64,000 nucleotides of DNA from Donghicola mangrovi (lineage in GTDB: Bacteria > Pseudomonadota > Alphaproteobacteria > Rhodobacterales > Rhodobacteraceae), in the NCBI RefSeq assembly GCF_013377535.1, contig NZ_JABCJE010000014.1, forward strand, positions 19,127 through 83,126, in the 5' to 3' direction. The position numbers and the translations under genes were made by a program. Each line of letters starts with the position of its first letter. Position 1 is the stretch's first letter. Shown here piece after piece: positions 39,015-47,467 of this stretch. The notes beneath the pieces were generated by a model, which saw only the letters and a list, made by a program, of their open reading frames with translations, made no database searches and was not told where the DNA came from.

Positions 39015-40241
39015 TGGACTTGCATCACTTCCGTTCCGGTTTTCTGCGAGCAATGCTCGCCATAAAGGAGACCGGATATGGCACCCAAACATGGTGAAGA
39101 CTTTAAGCGCGAGGCGGTTCGGATCGCGATGCACAGCGGCCTGACACGTCGACAGGTAGCCTCAGATCTTGGGGTCGGGTTTTCGACCTTGGGCAAGTGG
39201 ATGCGTGATTATTCGACGGACCCGGCGGCCGCCGAGGACGCGGAGCTGCGCCGCGAGAATGAGCGCTTGCGCAAAGAGAACCGTATTTTACGGGAGGAGA
39301 GGGAGGTATTAAAAAAGGCCGAGATCTTCTTCGCAAGCCAAAAGCAATGAGATTTCAATTCATTGCGGAGTATCGCGGAGATCTTTCACGCGCCCGTCTG
39401 TGCCGCATGATGCAGGTTTCGGACCGTGGGTTACGTGCGTGGCGAAGCAGACCGTCGTCACGGCATCAGCGTCGCGACATGATCCTCTTGGCGCATATCC
39501 GCGAACAGCACCGGCTTAGCTTGGGCAGCTATGGCCGTCCGCGCATGACGCAGGAATTGAAAGAGCTAAGTATTCAGGTCGGCCAGCGCCGCGTCGCCCG
39601 GATCATGCGCGATAACGGTATCCAGGTTTTACGCAGCCGCAATTTTGAACGCACCACCGACAGCGATCACAGCTTCAACATTGCCCCGAACCGCCTGAAC
39701 CAGGATTTCACTGCGACGGCGCCAAATCAGAAGTGGGCTGGGGACATAACTTACATCTGGACGCGTGAAGGTTGGTCCTATCTCTCTGTCATCATTGATC
39801 TATATTCGCGGCGTGTGATTGGTTGGGCGATCAGCAACCGCATGAAGCAGGATCTGGCCCTGCGTGCTTTGGACATGGCCATCGCCCTGCGGCGCCCCCA
39901 ACCTGACTGCATTCACCATACCGATCGCGGAGCCCAATACTGCGCTCACGAGTACCAGAAGCGCCTGCGTCGTCACAAGCTGATGCCTTCCATGAGTGGC
40001 AAGGGAAATTGCTTTGATAACTCGGCTGTTGAGAGCTTCTTCAAATCCCTCAAGGCCGAGTTGATCTGGCGAAACACATGGCAGACGCGCCGAGATGTCG
40101 AAGTCGCGGTGTTCGAATACATCAACGGCTTCTACAACCCGCGCAGGCGCCATTCAGCACTGGATGGAAAATCACCCGTAGCATTCGAAAAATCGGCGCA
40201 TAACATGAGCAACACACCGGAACAGAAACGGTGCAAGTCCA
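39015..40241 (+). mobile_element. IS3-family insertion sequence
   Basis: Inverted ends of 26 bp start TGGACTTGCA (left, from 39015) and end TGCAAGTCCA (right, to 40241), with about 22 matching positions. It carries orfA and orfB with an A6G slippery site. The right end is 6 bp from the patatin stop. No clear target duplication is seen. It lies between abiE and the conjugation operon. Confidence 0.85.
39078..39350 (+). CDS. IS3-family transposase OrfA
   Basis: A 90-residue HTH/leucine-zipper protein: FKREAVRIAMHSGLTRRQVASDLGVGFSTLGKWM and a heptad region of charged residues (RRENERLRKENRILREE). AAAAAAG at 39311-39317 allows a -1 shift into the open orfB frame; orfB also has its own ATG overlapping the orfA stop. 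Confidence 0.9.
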   Translation: MAPKHGEDFKREAVRIAMHSGLTRRQVASDLGVGFSTLGKWMRDYSTDPAAAEDAELRRENERLRKENRILREEREVLKKAEIFFASQKQ

Positions 40242-40300
40242 CAAGGTCACTTCATGTAAGTGACCAAGGTGGCTTCACAAACCTCAGCGCCATGGCGTGA
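39347..40300 (+). CDS. IS3-family transposase OrfB
   Basis: Integrase-core transposase: NQKWAGDITYIWTREGW (first Asp), HHTDRGAQYCAHEYQ (second Asp), DNSAVESFFKSLKAEL (Glu). The frame passes through the right inverted end without a stop and terminates at 40300, about 60 bp outside the element and antisense to the patatin C-terminus, so the last 20 or so residues are not native to the IS. Confidence 0.9.
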   Translation: MRFQFIAEYRGDLSRARLCRMMQVSDRGLRAWRSRPSSRHQRRDMILLAHIREQHRLSLGSYGRPRMTQELKELSIQVGQRRVARIMRDNGIQVLRSRNFERTTDSDHSFNIAPNRLNQDFTATAPNQKWAGDITYIWTREGWSYLSVIIDLYSRRVIGWAISNRMKQDLALRALDMAIALRRPQPDCIHHTDRGAQYCAHEYQKRLRRHKLMPSMSGKGNCFDNSAVESFFKSLKAELIWRNTWQTRRDVEVAVFEYINGFYNPRRRHSALDGKSPVAFEKSAHNMSNTPEQKRCKSTRSLHVSDQGGFTNLSAMA

Positions 40301-41362
40301 AAGAAGGTCGAAGTCGTCTTCCGATATTCGGGTCAAGTTGGTCGGGTAGTTCAACGAGACGGCGCCCTGCTCGTCGGTGAGCCGTTCCGCGAGTGCCGTG
40401 GAATCCATCTCGAACTGCCGCATGGACACGCCCATTCGTAGTAGAACGCCCTTCACTTCTCCACGCAAAATCGATCCCATCAGCATGCGGGAACGCAGTG
40501 CCCGTATCTGATCGCTTGCAATGTCGAAGAGCCGCGGCGAGTTGAGCCTGCCCTGAAGCATCCCGGTGATCGAAAAAGGCCGCGGCGCAGTCAAAGGGCC
40601 CGAGGCATCGCTGCAGATGAGGAAGTCACATCCCTGAAGGCCGTCAGCGGGCTTGTAGATAGCCTCCAGACCCATGTTCTCGTATGCACCACCATCCCAG
40701 AGCCGAACGCGCTGCATCGGGCGTGAAATCTTCTCCTTTGGTGTTTTGGTCGCTCGATCCGTCTTCCACCAGCCATGTTCCGGTAACTCGAGCCGCAGGA
40801 TGCCAATCGCGTATGGCACCGCTGCCGACGCCGCAATGGCCGTTGCGATCGGGACGTCCGGGCTGAAGTGACGCCCGAACTGCCAGTCCCCCATCAACCT
40901 CTTCGAGAACCGCCAGTTCTTGCCGGTCTCGAAGCAGGTCGTGTTGATATGCCATTCCGGTGTGTCAGGCAGATCCTTCACGGATCCTCTGACACCCCAG
41001 CGAGCGGCGAGAAGCTTCGGAAGGATTTCGGCTCTTCGAAAAAGGATTCGAATGTTCTCGCGAAGGATCCCGCGCCAACCCAGGGCGGTGAGGCTGAACA
41101 GGTCGCCGGCCGTAAGCCTCTTGCGAAGTTCGGGATAGATCTCGTCCAGGAACTGTCTGGAGGTCGGCCATTTGAGATCAGCGTGGGAGAAGATCGCGCC
41201 CACGATCAAGCTCCCTCCGGACACGGTCGAAATCTGCGTGACTTCCTCGAGGCGGCCCAACATTGCAAGATGCCGGAGTACGCCCAGGTGAAACACCGCG
41301 GCACGGACACCGCCGCCCGAAAGAGCGAGGCCCAGCCGCAGCCTGTCTTTGACGCTATCCAT
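40247..41362 (-). CDS. Patatin-like phospholipase, third gene of the MBL/E2-E1-JAB operon
   Basis: A 371-residue patatin-family lipid hydrolase. Oxyanion motif SGGGVR (15-20), nucleophile S48 in TVSGGS (a variant of GxSxG), AIAASAAVP, and the catalytic D223-G-G in LWDGGAYENMG. No signal peptide. Patatins of this type are membrane-degrading effectors in several antiphage systems (CapV/CapE of CBASS). ATG 41362 follows AGGAGGTCGGCAA and overlaps the upstream gene by 8 nt, so translation is coupled. The stop lies outside the neighbouring IS, so the gene looks intact. Confidence 0.9.
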   Translation of the reverse strand: MDSVKDRLRLGLALSGGGVRAAVFHLGVLRHLAMLGRLEEVTQISTVSGGSLIVGAIFSHADLKWPTSRQFLDEIYPELRKRLTAGDLFSLTALGWRGILRENIRILFRRAEILPKLLAARWGVRGSVKDLPDTPEWHINTTCFETGKNWRFSKRLMGDWQFGRHFSPDVPIATAIAASAAVPYAIGILRLELPEHGWWKTDRATKTPKEKISRPMQRVRLWDGGAYENMGLEAIYKPADGLQGCDFLICSDASGPLTAPRPFSITGMLQGRLNSPRLFDIASDQIRALRSRMLMGSILRGEVKGVLLRMGVSMRQFEMDSTALAERLTDEQGAVSLNYPTNLTRISEDDFDLLSRHGAEVCEATLVTYMK

Positions 41363-43595
41363 TTGCCGACCTCCTCGTTCCGGCCAAGAGCACCGACATG
41401 TCGTCTTCCGCAACGATCAATGACACGGCAGGTAGGCCGTCGAGTTCCATGGCGTCCCTTAGTTGCCTGATCTGTTCGAGATCGGTGCCGCTTGGACGTG
41501 AGGAACGGCCGGCCGGATGCGAATGCCATTCGCCGATGTACCGAATCTGGTTACCTGTCCGGGCGGCAGCAGCCTCGATGTCCTTGCGCAGCCGGGAGAT
41601 GCCGCGAGTAAACGACGACGAAGTGCCGACGCTGTCGCTGGGCGGAGGAAGTGCTCCGACGACGTCGACGCGACGGCGTTCGAAATCGAACATTCCCATC
41701 AGCGATCCACCGGTTTCCGATGGCAGCGCCGCCGAACGGCGTTGGCGGACTTCAAGCTTCAAAGAGGCTGGCAGGACGACCGACCAACCCTCGGCCTTCG
41801 TCGTCGACATGGTGCCGGAAACCGTAGTGCTCCTTACGCCATCCTCATTCACGGTCCAGATCTTGAGCGCCGCATTCGTCGTCCTGACACCGGATGCGAT
41901 CCCTGCAGCGATCAGGCCCGAAAACATCTGGATCGACGCCATCGGGATCCTGTTAGTAAGCGCTCTGCACGCCCCGGTATACTGCATCCGGTCGACGGCA
42001 CCGAGGTGGCCCTCGAGAGCGGGGTTCTGCAACACCTCGCGGAGATACAGGGTCTCGAGATCCCGGAGTGTCAAGGAGCGCGCCTCGTCCTCGATCATGA
42101 GCACCGCGGACTTACCATCGGGCGTGAAGAACGCGCAGAGACGCCGGGCAGCGCTCGGCAGGTCGGACGCCCACCGGGAAACGGGAACAGTGGCAGAGGC
42201 GTCGAGGATGAATTCGGCGTCGCCGATCTGCTGATCCAATACCGCCTTGTCGATTGGGGTCAGGACGTTGTCGACGACAGGACGCGCATCAACGTCGTCC
42301 CTGATCCCCATGAGCCTGTTAGCGAGCCCGATGGCCTTGCTTCTACCGACGAACTGGTTGTTGAGCGTGTGCCTCGCCACGTTGTGGGGAAGTAGAGTGT
42401 CGTCGTCTACGATCGTCCATTTGAAGAGCCCCTGTCGGGCGAGTATTTCCGAGATCGCCGAACCGGCGGATCCGGCGCCGATCATGAGCACTCGACGGTC
42501 GTCGGCATGGGGCTCGCCAGAGAGAAGGGCCGCACCGGCTGCATCGAACTCCTTGTGAACGAAGGACATAGATACCGGAAAGTCGCGCACCGCATCCATC
42601 GATACGCGCGCGCCGAAATTAGGGAGGAAGTTGATCCCCTTCGCCTCGCCGGAGACGTTGCGCAAGAGGAAGCCCATCTTCTCGCCGATCTCTCCGGGGC
42701 TGTATGCCGTCACGAACGCTACCGTCTCGGTCGTTCCGACATCACTGGTGGTCGGATCGATCTGGGGCATCGTCACCAGAAAACAGGTGATACGCTTGCC
42801 GTCTCCTATTTCCTTCTTGCCATTCACCCAGTCCTTGATGGACTGCTGGAGCAGAATCGGAAAATCGACCCCAGCATCGACCAGAAAGTCCGACAACTGT
42901 CCGAGATCTCGGGGCGCCCTCTTTATCCGCTTCATCTGCTGTGGCTCGATCGCGCAATGGAAGGCCATCAAGCGGATATCGTCGCCTCTGGCACCCGACG
43001 GCCTTGATCCCCCAATGAAGATGCACTGGGCTTCTTGGTCGACGGCCCAGATGAACAGGCTCGAGCCTAGCCTAGCCGCCTCCCAGAAATCGTTCTTCAA
43101 GATAATCTGGCTGAAACTGTCCGGAAGGAAAAGAGGGTCGAGGGGCTGACCAGCGCCGTGAAGCTCGCCTTGGCATGCCTTCTCGAACCAGCCGCTCAGA
43201 CGACCCATGAGTTCGGCGGCGGTGTAGAAGCTCCGAGTGTCCTGCCATGGCCGGTCGTCGATGCAGATGCAGGCGGGGAATCCTTCCGGCATCAGGTTCT
43301 GATGCGGAGTGTCGGGAAAATCCGGGCGGGCTACGAGGACCGCAAACGCCATTGAGCCGGTCCGCGCGAAACACAGGGTCAATGATTCCACAGGCAGTAT
43401 GTCATAGACGGGACGCTGCGGCCGCTCGACCACCAGGTCGAATGAAAGAAGATCGAACTCTTCGAACCGTCGGCACTCTCCGAGGGTAGTGTAGCTGTCG
43501 CCCGGCCCCACGACATAGTCATGAAGCGCCTTCGCAAGAGGATTGGCGAATTCTTGGACGTCGACGACGTTCGATCCTTCAGGCTGCCAGTACAT
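41355..43595 (-). CDS. E2-E1-JAB triple-domain ubiquitin-like conjugation protein
   Basis: A 746-residue protein with three ubiquitin-pathway domains in one chain. Residues about 10-145 look like a bacterial E2: P97-H98, then PAC109-I-C111-IDDRPW with the candidate catalytic Cys. Residues about 365-580 are a ThiF/E1 adenylation domain: GAGSAG (373-378), VDDDTLLPHNVARH, GRSK; C543 in TGACRALTNRIPM is the candidate E1 Cys. Residues about 605-746 are a JAB/JAMM isopeptidase: E627 and E-W-H691-S-H693-P...D705. Residues 150-360 are unassigned. It starts 4 nt after the MBL gene. The organisation resembles Cap2 plus Cap3 of type II CBASS fused together. Confidence 0.88.
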   Translation of the reverse strand: MYWQPEGSNVVDVQEFANPLAKALHDYVVGPGDSYTTLGECRRFEEFDLLSFDLVVERPQRPVYDILPVESLTLCFARTGSMAFAVLVARPDFPDTPHQNLMPEGFPACICIDDRPWQDTRSFYTAAELMGRLSGWFEKACQGELHGAGQPLDPLFLPDSFSQIILKNDFWEAARLGSSLFIWAVDQEAQCIFIGGSRPSGARGDDIRLMAFHCAIEPQQMKRIKRAPRDLGQLSDFLVDAGVDFPILLQQSIKDWVNGKKEIGDGKRITCFLVTMPQIDPTTSDVGTTETVAFVTAYSPGEIGEKMGFLLRNVSGEAKGINFLPNFGARVSMDAVRDFPVSMSFVHKEFDAAGAALLSGEPHADDRRVLMIGAGSAGSAISEILARQGLFKWTIVDDDTLLPHNVARHTLNNQFVGRSKAIGLANRLMGIRDDVDARPVVDNVLTPIDKAVLDQQIGDAEFILDASATVPVSRWASDLPSAARRLCAFFTPDGKSAVLMIEDEARSLTLRDLETLYLREVLQNPALEGHLGAVDRMQYTGACRALTNRIPMASIQMFSGLIAAGIASGVRTTNAALKIWTVNEDGVRSTTVSGTMSTTKAEGWSVVLPASLKLEVRQRRSAALPSETGGSLMGMFDFERRRVDVVGALPPPSDSVGTSSSFTRGISRLRKDIEAAAARTGNQIRYIGEWHSHPAGRSSRPSGTDLEQIRQLRDAMELDGLPAVSLIVAEDDMSVLLAGTRRSANG

Positions 43596-43599
43596 TCCG

Positions 43600-44739
43600 T
43601 CAGCCGTTCCTGCCGGCCCGCGTAGGTGTCGACGCGGCGACGCTTGTAGCGGTCGCCGCCGCCGCGAGCATGACAGCGACACCTTGGGCGGTAATCTTCA
43701 GATGGATAGGCTTCGGCCGGGCTTCAGTGGGGGTCTCCATCGTGACCAAAAACTTGCCGTTGGAATCCTTGATGATCTTTTGGTAGTAGGCCGCGGCCTG
43801 ACGATGCGGAGGCTGCACGTCCTTATCGGCGTCCGTACCCTTCACCGGGATCGGCTTGCTGGGGGACACGATGATTTCGTTCTCGCGAGCGAGCTCTTCG
43901 AATAGCCACCTCACGTCGTCGACAGGCTCCGTCATGTCCTCGCCCTTCTCAGGCGACAGCGACAGGTAGGAGCAGTGGTGGAACAGCTTCAGGACGTCCC
44001 AGTGCAGGCGGTCCTCGTTTTCGTGTTCGCGGCTCGTCCGGACGATCTGAGAGAGGCTTTCGTGATCGATGTCCGCACCGAGCAAGACATAGGACTCTTT
44101 CATGCCTTCGCGCAGCGTCATCTGCACGACGATCGATCCCTGATTTCGGTCGACCAGGCCAGCATCGGTGCGCCAGGCGAAAGGACTGTGTACGAAGAAC
44201 TCGACAGACTCCGAACCCGACTTGTTAAAACCAGGAACCAGCTCGCCCGCATTGACGATGCAGTGCATCCGGGACTCAAGCGTAAGACCGTTGTCCGCAA
44301 GGTAGGATTTGAGGGCATCCGGACGAGAGAAAACCTTGATGCCCTTCCCTTCCTTCAGACGGTGCCGGGCTTCCTGCCGGATCACGCGGGCATCGTCGTC
44401 GAGAGCGACCTCCGTCAGGACGCCGGCGGGCACCCAGAGTTCGTCGATCTTCATGCGGTCGCCGCCTTGATAAGCGGCCGCATGTTCGAACCAGAAGAAC
44501 TCGCTGGAACGGAAGATGTGGTCCTTGTCGAGATGAGTGAAGGCAACCACCCGGAAAGATTCCTGACCGGCCTCGTCCATGGCATCCCGGATTGCTGTCG
44601 GGAGGTCGATCCGCTTATCGAAGGGGTCTTTCTCGTTGCGCATGTGCGCGTAGTCCATCAGGATGACCTGATTGTTCGCAAGCTGAATAAAGGTCGTGTC
44701 AGCATTCCCGGTCGGGAAGAACTTCATGTGTGCCGTCAT
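43600..44739 (-). CDS. Metallo-beta-lactamase-fold hydrolase (ComEC-like), first gene of the operon
   Basis: A 379-residue protein without signal peptide. The metal motif is THLDKDH (H69, D71, D73, H74), followed by GADID and KLFHHCSYLS as later metal ligands of the MBL fold; the overall pattern is that of stand-alone ComEC-type MBL proteins. The C-terminus is an Ala/Thr-rich hydrophobic stretch ending RAGRNG. I chose the ATG at 44739 (MTAHMKFFPTGNADTTF) with GAGGA upstream; 149 in-frame residues before it lack protein character. Operons joining MBL and E1/E2/JAB proteins are known from comparative genomics. The substrate is unknown. Confidence 0.87.
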   Translation of the reverse strand: MTAHMKFFPTGNADTTFIQLANNQVILMDYAHMRNEKDPFDKRIDLPTAIRDAMDEAGQESFRVVAFTHLDKDHIFRSSEFFWFEHAAAYQGGDRMKIDELWVPAGVLTEVALDDDARVIRQEARHRLKEGKGIKVFSRPDALKSYLADNGLTLESRMHCIVNAGELVPGFNKSGSESVEFFVHSPFAWRTDAGLVDRNQGSIVVQMTLREGMKESYVLLGADIDHESLSQIVRTSREHENEDRLHWDVLKLFHHCSYLSLSPEKGEDMTEPVDDVRWLFEELARENEIIVSPSKPIPVKGTDADKDVQPPHRQAAAYYQKIIKDSNGKFLVTMETPTEARPKPIHLKITAQGVAVMLAAAATATSVAASTPTRAGRNG

Positions 44740-45454
44740 CTGTAGGGGTCCTCGTCGCCGCACCGCATTGGTTAGAATTTTGCATTTCAACCAGAAGATG
44801 GGGGAGACATGAGCCGACTGCAAGAGAGTACGTTCACTTTTGTTCCGTTTTCTACTTGAGAACTCACCACCCAGAGACATGGCATGCTTGGCATGACAAG
44901 TCGCTGGCAAGTTTGGCTTTTTAGAACTTCGTGAAGGTATCGACGCCGGAATGGTTCCCGCGTATTCACTGTGCTCAAGGCGACGTATTGACCTTCGGTG
45001 AATTATCTTCGCACCTGAAGCAGAATTCGCGAAATGCGTGCAATAAGCTAGCGTGCCGACATGATGGCTAGAAATTGAGGTTCTCTGCCTGCAGTTGAAC
45101 CCAAACCGCCTCCGTATGAATCGTTTCGCTAGATACAAGCCGTCAGCTCGTGTTTTTCTGATATATCTAACGACGGAGCGCCGCAAACGCTGCTCCGGAA
45201 GAGCAGCTCGTAGGGAAGCCTCATAAAGAAGCCTCTCGGTCGCCTACTAACCCTGACACAGAAGGCAACCGGTCAGACCTAACGTCCGCTTGCAGGCAAT
45301 TGCTATGTCGCTTGGAACGACTGAGGTGGGGGCGCAAAGCTGCCAGTTGATTCCGCACCTTCCAACGGCGGTTCCGGGCCGTGATCGAAGGACGAACTGC
45401 GGAGCGAAAGCGGGATTTCGCTGTAGCCAACAAGAGGGTCAGAGATTTCCGAGC
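44740..45454. other. Intergenic region upstream of the MBL operon
   Basis: 715 bp without a convincing gene. It must hold the promoter of the minus-strand operon, but I see no clear -35/-10 pair. The part from about 45270 to 45440 looks like decayed coding or repeat sequence. Confidence 0.5.
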
Positions 45455-45493
45455 AAACAAATACGGCCCACCCGACAGGCATCGGGCGGGCCG
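45455..45493 (-). terminator. Rho-independent terminator of the TRAP operon
   Basis: Minus strand: a 12-bp GC-rich stem with one G-T pair (45464-45493) closed by a short loop, followed by TATTTGTTTG. It begins 8 nt after the stop of the permease gene. Confidence 0.85.
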
Positions 45494-45500
45494 CGGGGAT

Positions 45501-47402
45501 TTATGTTCCGCTAAAGGCAACGCGGTTGAGGCGCGTGTCGGGGAGCTTCGCGCACATCACCAGCAGCAGCACACAACCCCATCCCACAAGCAGCCCGCCA
45601 AGCCAGACTATAGATCCAGACGGGGCGATCACCGCACACAGGCCTGCCAAACCGATCACCGCACGGCTTGGCATGGCAAGTGGACGAATGCACCATCCGC
45701 CAAAGGCCACGGCCCACAGAGATGTCGCGACCATCAAGCCGACAGCGCTGAGAGCGATCTGGCCATAGGAACCTTGCCACAGGATTCCGGTGTCGAACAC
45801 GAAGCCAAAGGGCACGAAGAACGCTACTAGGCTCAGGCCGAACGCGGACATGCTGGTTTTCACCGTTGAGGCCTGCCCGACCGCAGCCGCTGCGAAAGAG
45901 GCTAGTGCAACGGGCGGAGTTACCATCGACAGCACGCAGTAGTAGAAGATAAAGAAATGCGCCGCCAAAGGTTCGACCCCAAGGTTCTGGATCGCCGGAA
46001 CGAATAGGACCGCCCCGATGATATAGGCCGCCACCGTGGGCAGGCCCATGCCCATGACGATGCACCCGACCATAGCCAAGGTTAGCGAAGCATATATCGA
46101 CCCCTCGGACAGGGACATCAGCGATCCGGCAAACTTCAGTGCCAGATTGGATTGAACGGCCACAGCAATGACTAGGCCGATGGCGGCAATCGGTACCGCG
46201 ACTTCAGCGGCTTGCTTGGGGGCGTCGCGGAAGGCCTCGGCCAGTTCGGCCCGACCGATCCAAGTGCCCTTGCGCAAGAACGGCACCACCAACGACACGA
46301 CCGATGCGATGACCGCCGAGTAGCTGGCCGAGAACCCCTTCACCAGCAGAACCACCAGCAGGATCGGCGGAATGATCAGATGCAGGCGGGGCAGGATGGG
46401 ATCGGTGGCGGCGATTTCTTCTTCTGTCAGGGCGCGGATGCCGTCACGGCGTGCTCCAAGATCAACCACCAGAAGCAGTGCCAGATAGAACGCCAGAGCG
46501 GGGATCAGGCCGGCCAAGGCCAGCTTGGCGTAGGGCATTCCCAACATCTCTGCCATGATAAAGGCAGCAACCCCCATCACCGGTGGCATCAACTGCCCTC
46601 CGGTCGAGGCGATGGCCTCGATCCCGGCGGCGCGGTGGTCGGGGATGCCTGTGCGCTTCATCAGGGGAATGGTGAACACGCCAGTGGACACCACGTTCGC
46701 CACTGCCGACCCCGAGATCGAGCCCATCAGAGAAGAGCCGATGATCGCAGCCTTGGCCGTACCGCCTGTTGCGCGACCCGCCAGCCGGATGGCCAGGTCG
46801 ATGAACAACTGCCCGCCGCCAACAGCGCCATAAAACGCGCCAAAGAGGATGAAGTAGAAGATGAAGCTGACCGAGGTCGAAGTGGTCACCCCCAGCACGC
46901 CGGCTGTGGACATGGTGCTGATCTCGATCGCGGCTTCAGGGCCGAAGCCGCGGAAGCCGATCCAGCCGGGCAACAGATTTCCCCAGAAGGCGTAGGCGAT
47001 GAACACCGCCAGCACATAGACTAGGATCATGCCGACTGCGCGCCGTGCCCCCTCTAGCAGCAGGGCGACAAGAGCGGTGCCCGCCACGATGTCCTGCAAC
47101 AGAACGGGGTCAACATTCTCCATGCGCGTGGTCAGGCGGGGATATTCGATCAGGTAATAGGCGCTGACGCCGATGCTGGCCGCGATCAGGATCAGTTCGA
47201 TCATGGTGCGGGCCCAGACGGGCAGCGGCCCGCCAAGGGGCTTGTACAAAATCAGCAACACCATCGCGAGCCCCAGATGGACGGGGCGTTCGAAAAGGGG
47301 CTGTTGGGGTGCGTAAAGGATCCAGCATTGAAAGGCGACAAACGCCACGCCAATGGCAAAGGCCGTGTGGCGCGCAGCCGGATTTAACTGTCCTGCGGAC
47401 AT
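45501..47402 (-). CDS. TRAP transporter permease, fused DctQ-DctM type
   Basis: A 633-residue membrane protein with many helices. The N-terminal 4-helix part and the DctM part (TTSTSVSFIFYFILFGAFYGAVGGGQ, GGQLMPPVMGVAAFIMAEMLG, GMGLPTVAAYIIGAVLFVPAIQ) are typical of the fused permeases of TAXI-type TRAP systems, sodium-dependent uptake of organic acids. It lies 65 nt downstream of the TAXI receptor gene. The substrate may be that of the neighbouring aldolase. Confidence 0.9.
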   Translation of the reverse strand: MSAGQLNPAARHTAFAIGVAFVAFQCWILYAPQQPLFERPVHLGLAMVLLILYKPLGGPLPVWARTMIELILIAASIGVSAYYLIEYPRLTTRMENVDPVLLQDIVAGTALVALLLEGARRAVGMILVYVLAVFIAYAFWGNLLPGWIGFRGFGPEAAIEISTMSTAGVLGVTTSTSVSFIFYFILFGAFYGAVGGGQLFIDLAIRLAGRATGGTAKAAIIGSSLMGSISGSAVANVVSTGVFTIPLMKRTGIPDHRAAGIEAIASTGGQLMPPVMGVAAFIMAEMLGMPYAKLALAGLIPALAFYLALLLVVDLGARRDGIRALTEEEIAATDPILPRLHLIIPPILLVVLLVKGFSASYSAVIASVVSLVVPFLRKGTWIGRAELAEAFRDAPKQAAEVAVPIAAIGLVIAVAVQSNLALKFAGSLMSLSEGSIYASLTLAMVGCIVMGMGLPTVAAYIIGAVLFVPAIQNLGVEPLAAHFFIFYYCVLSMVTPPVALASFAAAAVGQASTVKTSMSAFGLSLVAFFVPFGFVFDTGILWQGSYGQIALSAVGLMVATSLWAVAFGGWCIRPLAMPSRAVIGLAGLCAVIAPSGSIVWLGGLLVGWGCVLLLVMCAKLPDTRLNRVAFSGT

Positions 47403-47467
47403 AGACTCCTCCCGGGGATGTGCAGGTCAAGGATGGGCGGCGGCTCGGGGGCCGCCAGCCCTGTGCG

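Noticed and set aside
40247..40300. Patatin gene truncated by the IS3 element
   Set aside because: The stop codon lies outside the inverted end of the IS; all catalytic motifs are present, so disruption is not supported.
37241..44739. A complete type II CBASS locus
   Set aside because: No CD-NTase is present. The only nucleotidyltransferase-fold protein nearby is AbiEii, whose KGGTSLSK/FSEDVDL motifs belong to the AbiE toxin family, and it is paired with its own antitoxin.
44740..45186. N-terminal extension of the MBL protein
   Set aside because: The 149 in-frame residues before MTAHMKF have no protein character, and the ATG at 44739 has a good ribosome site.
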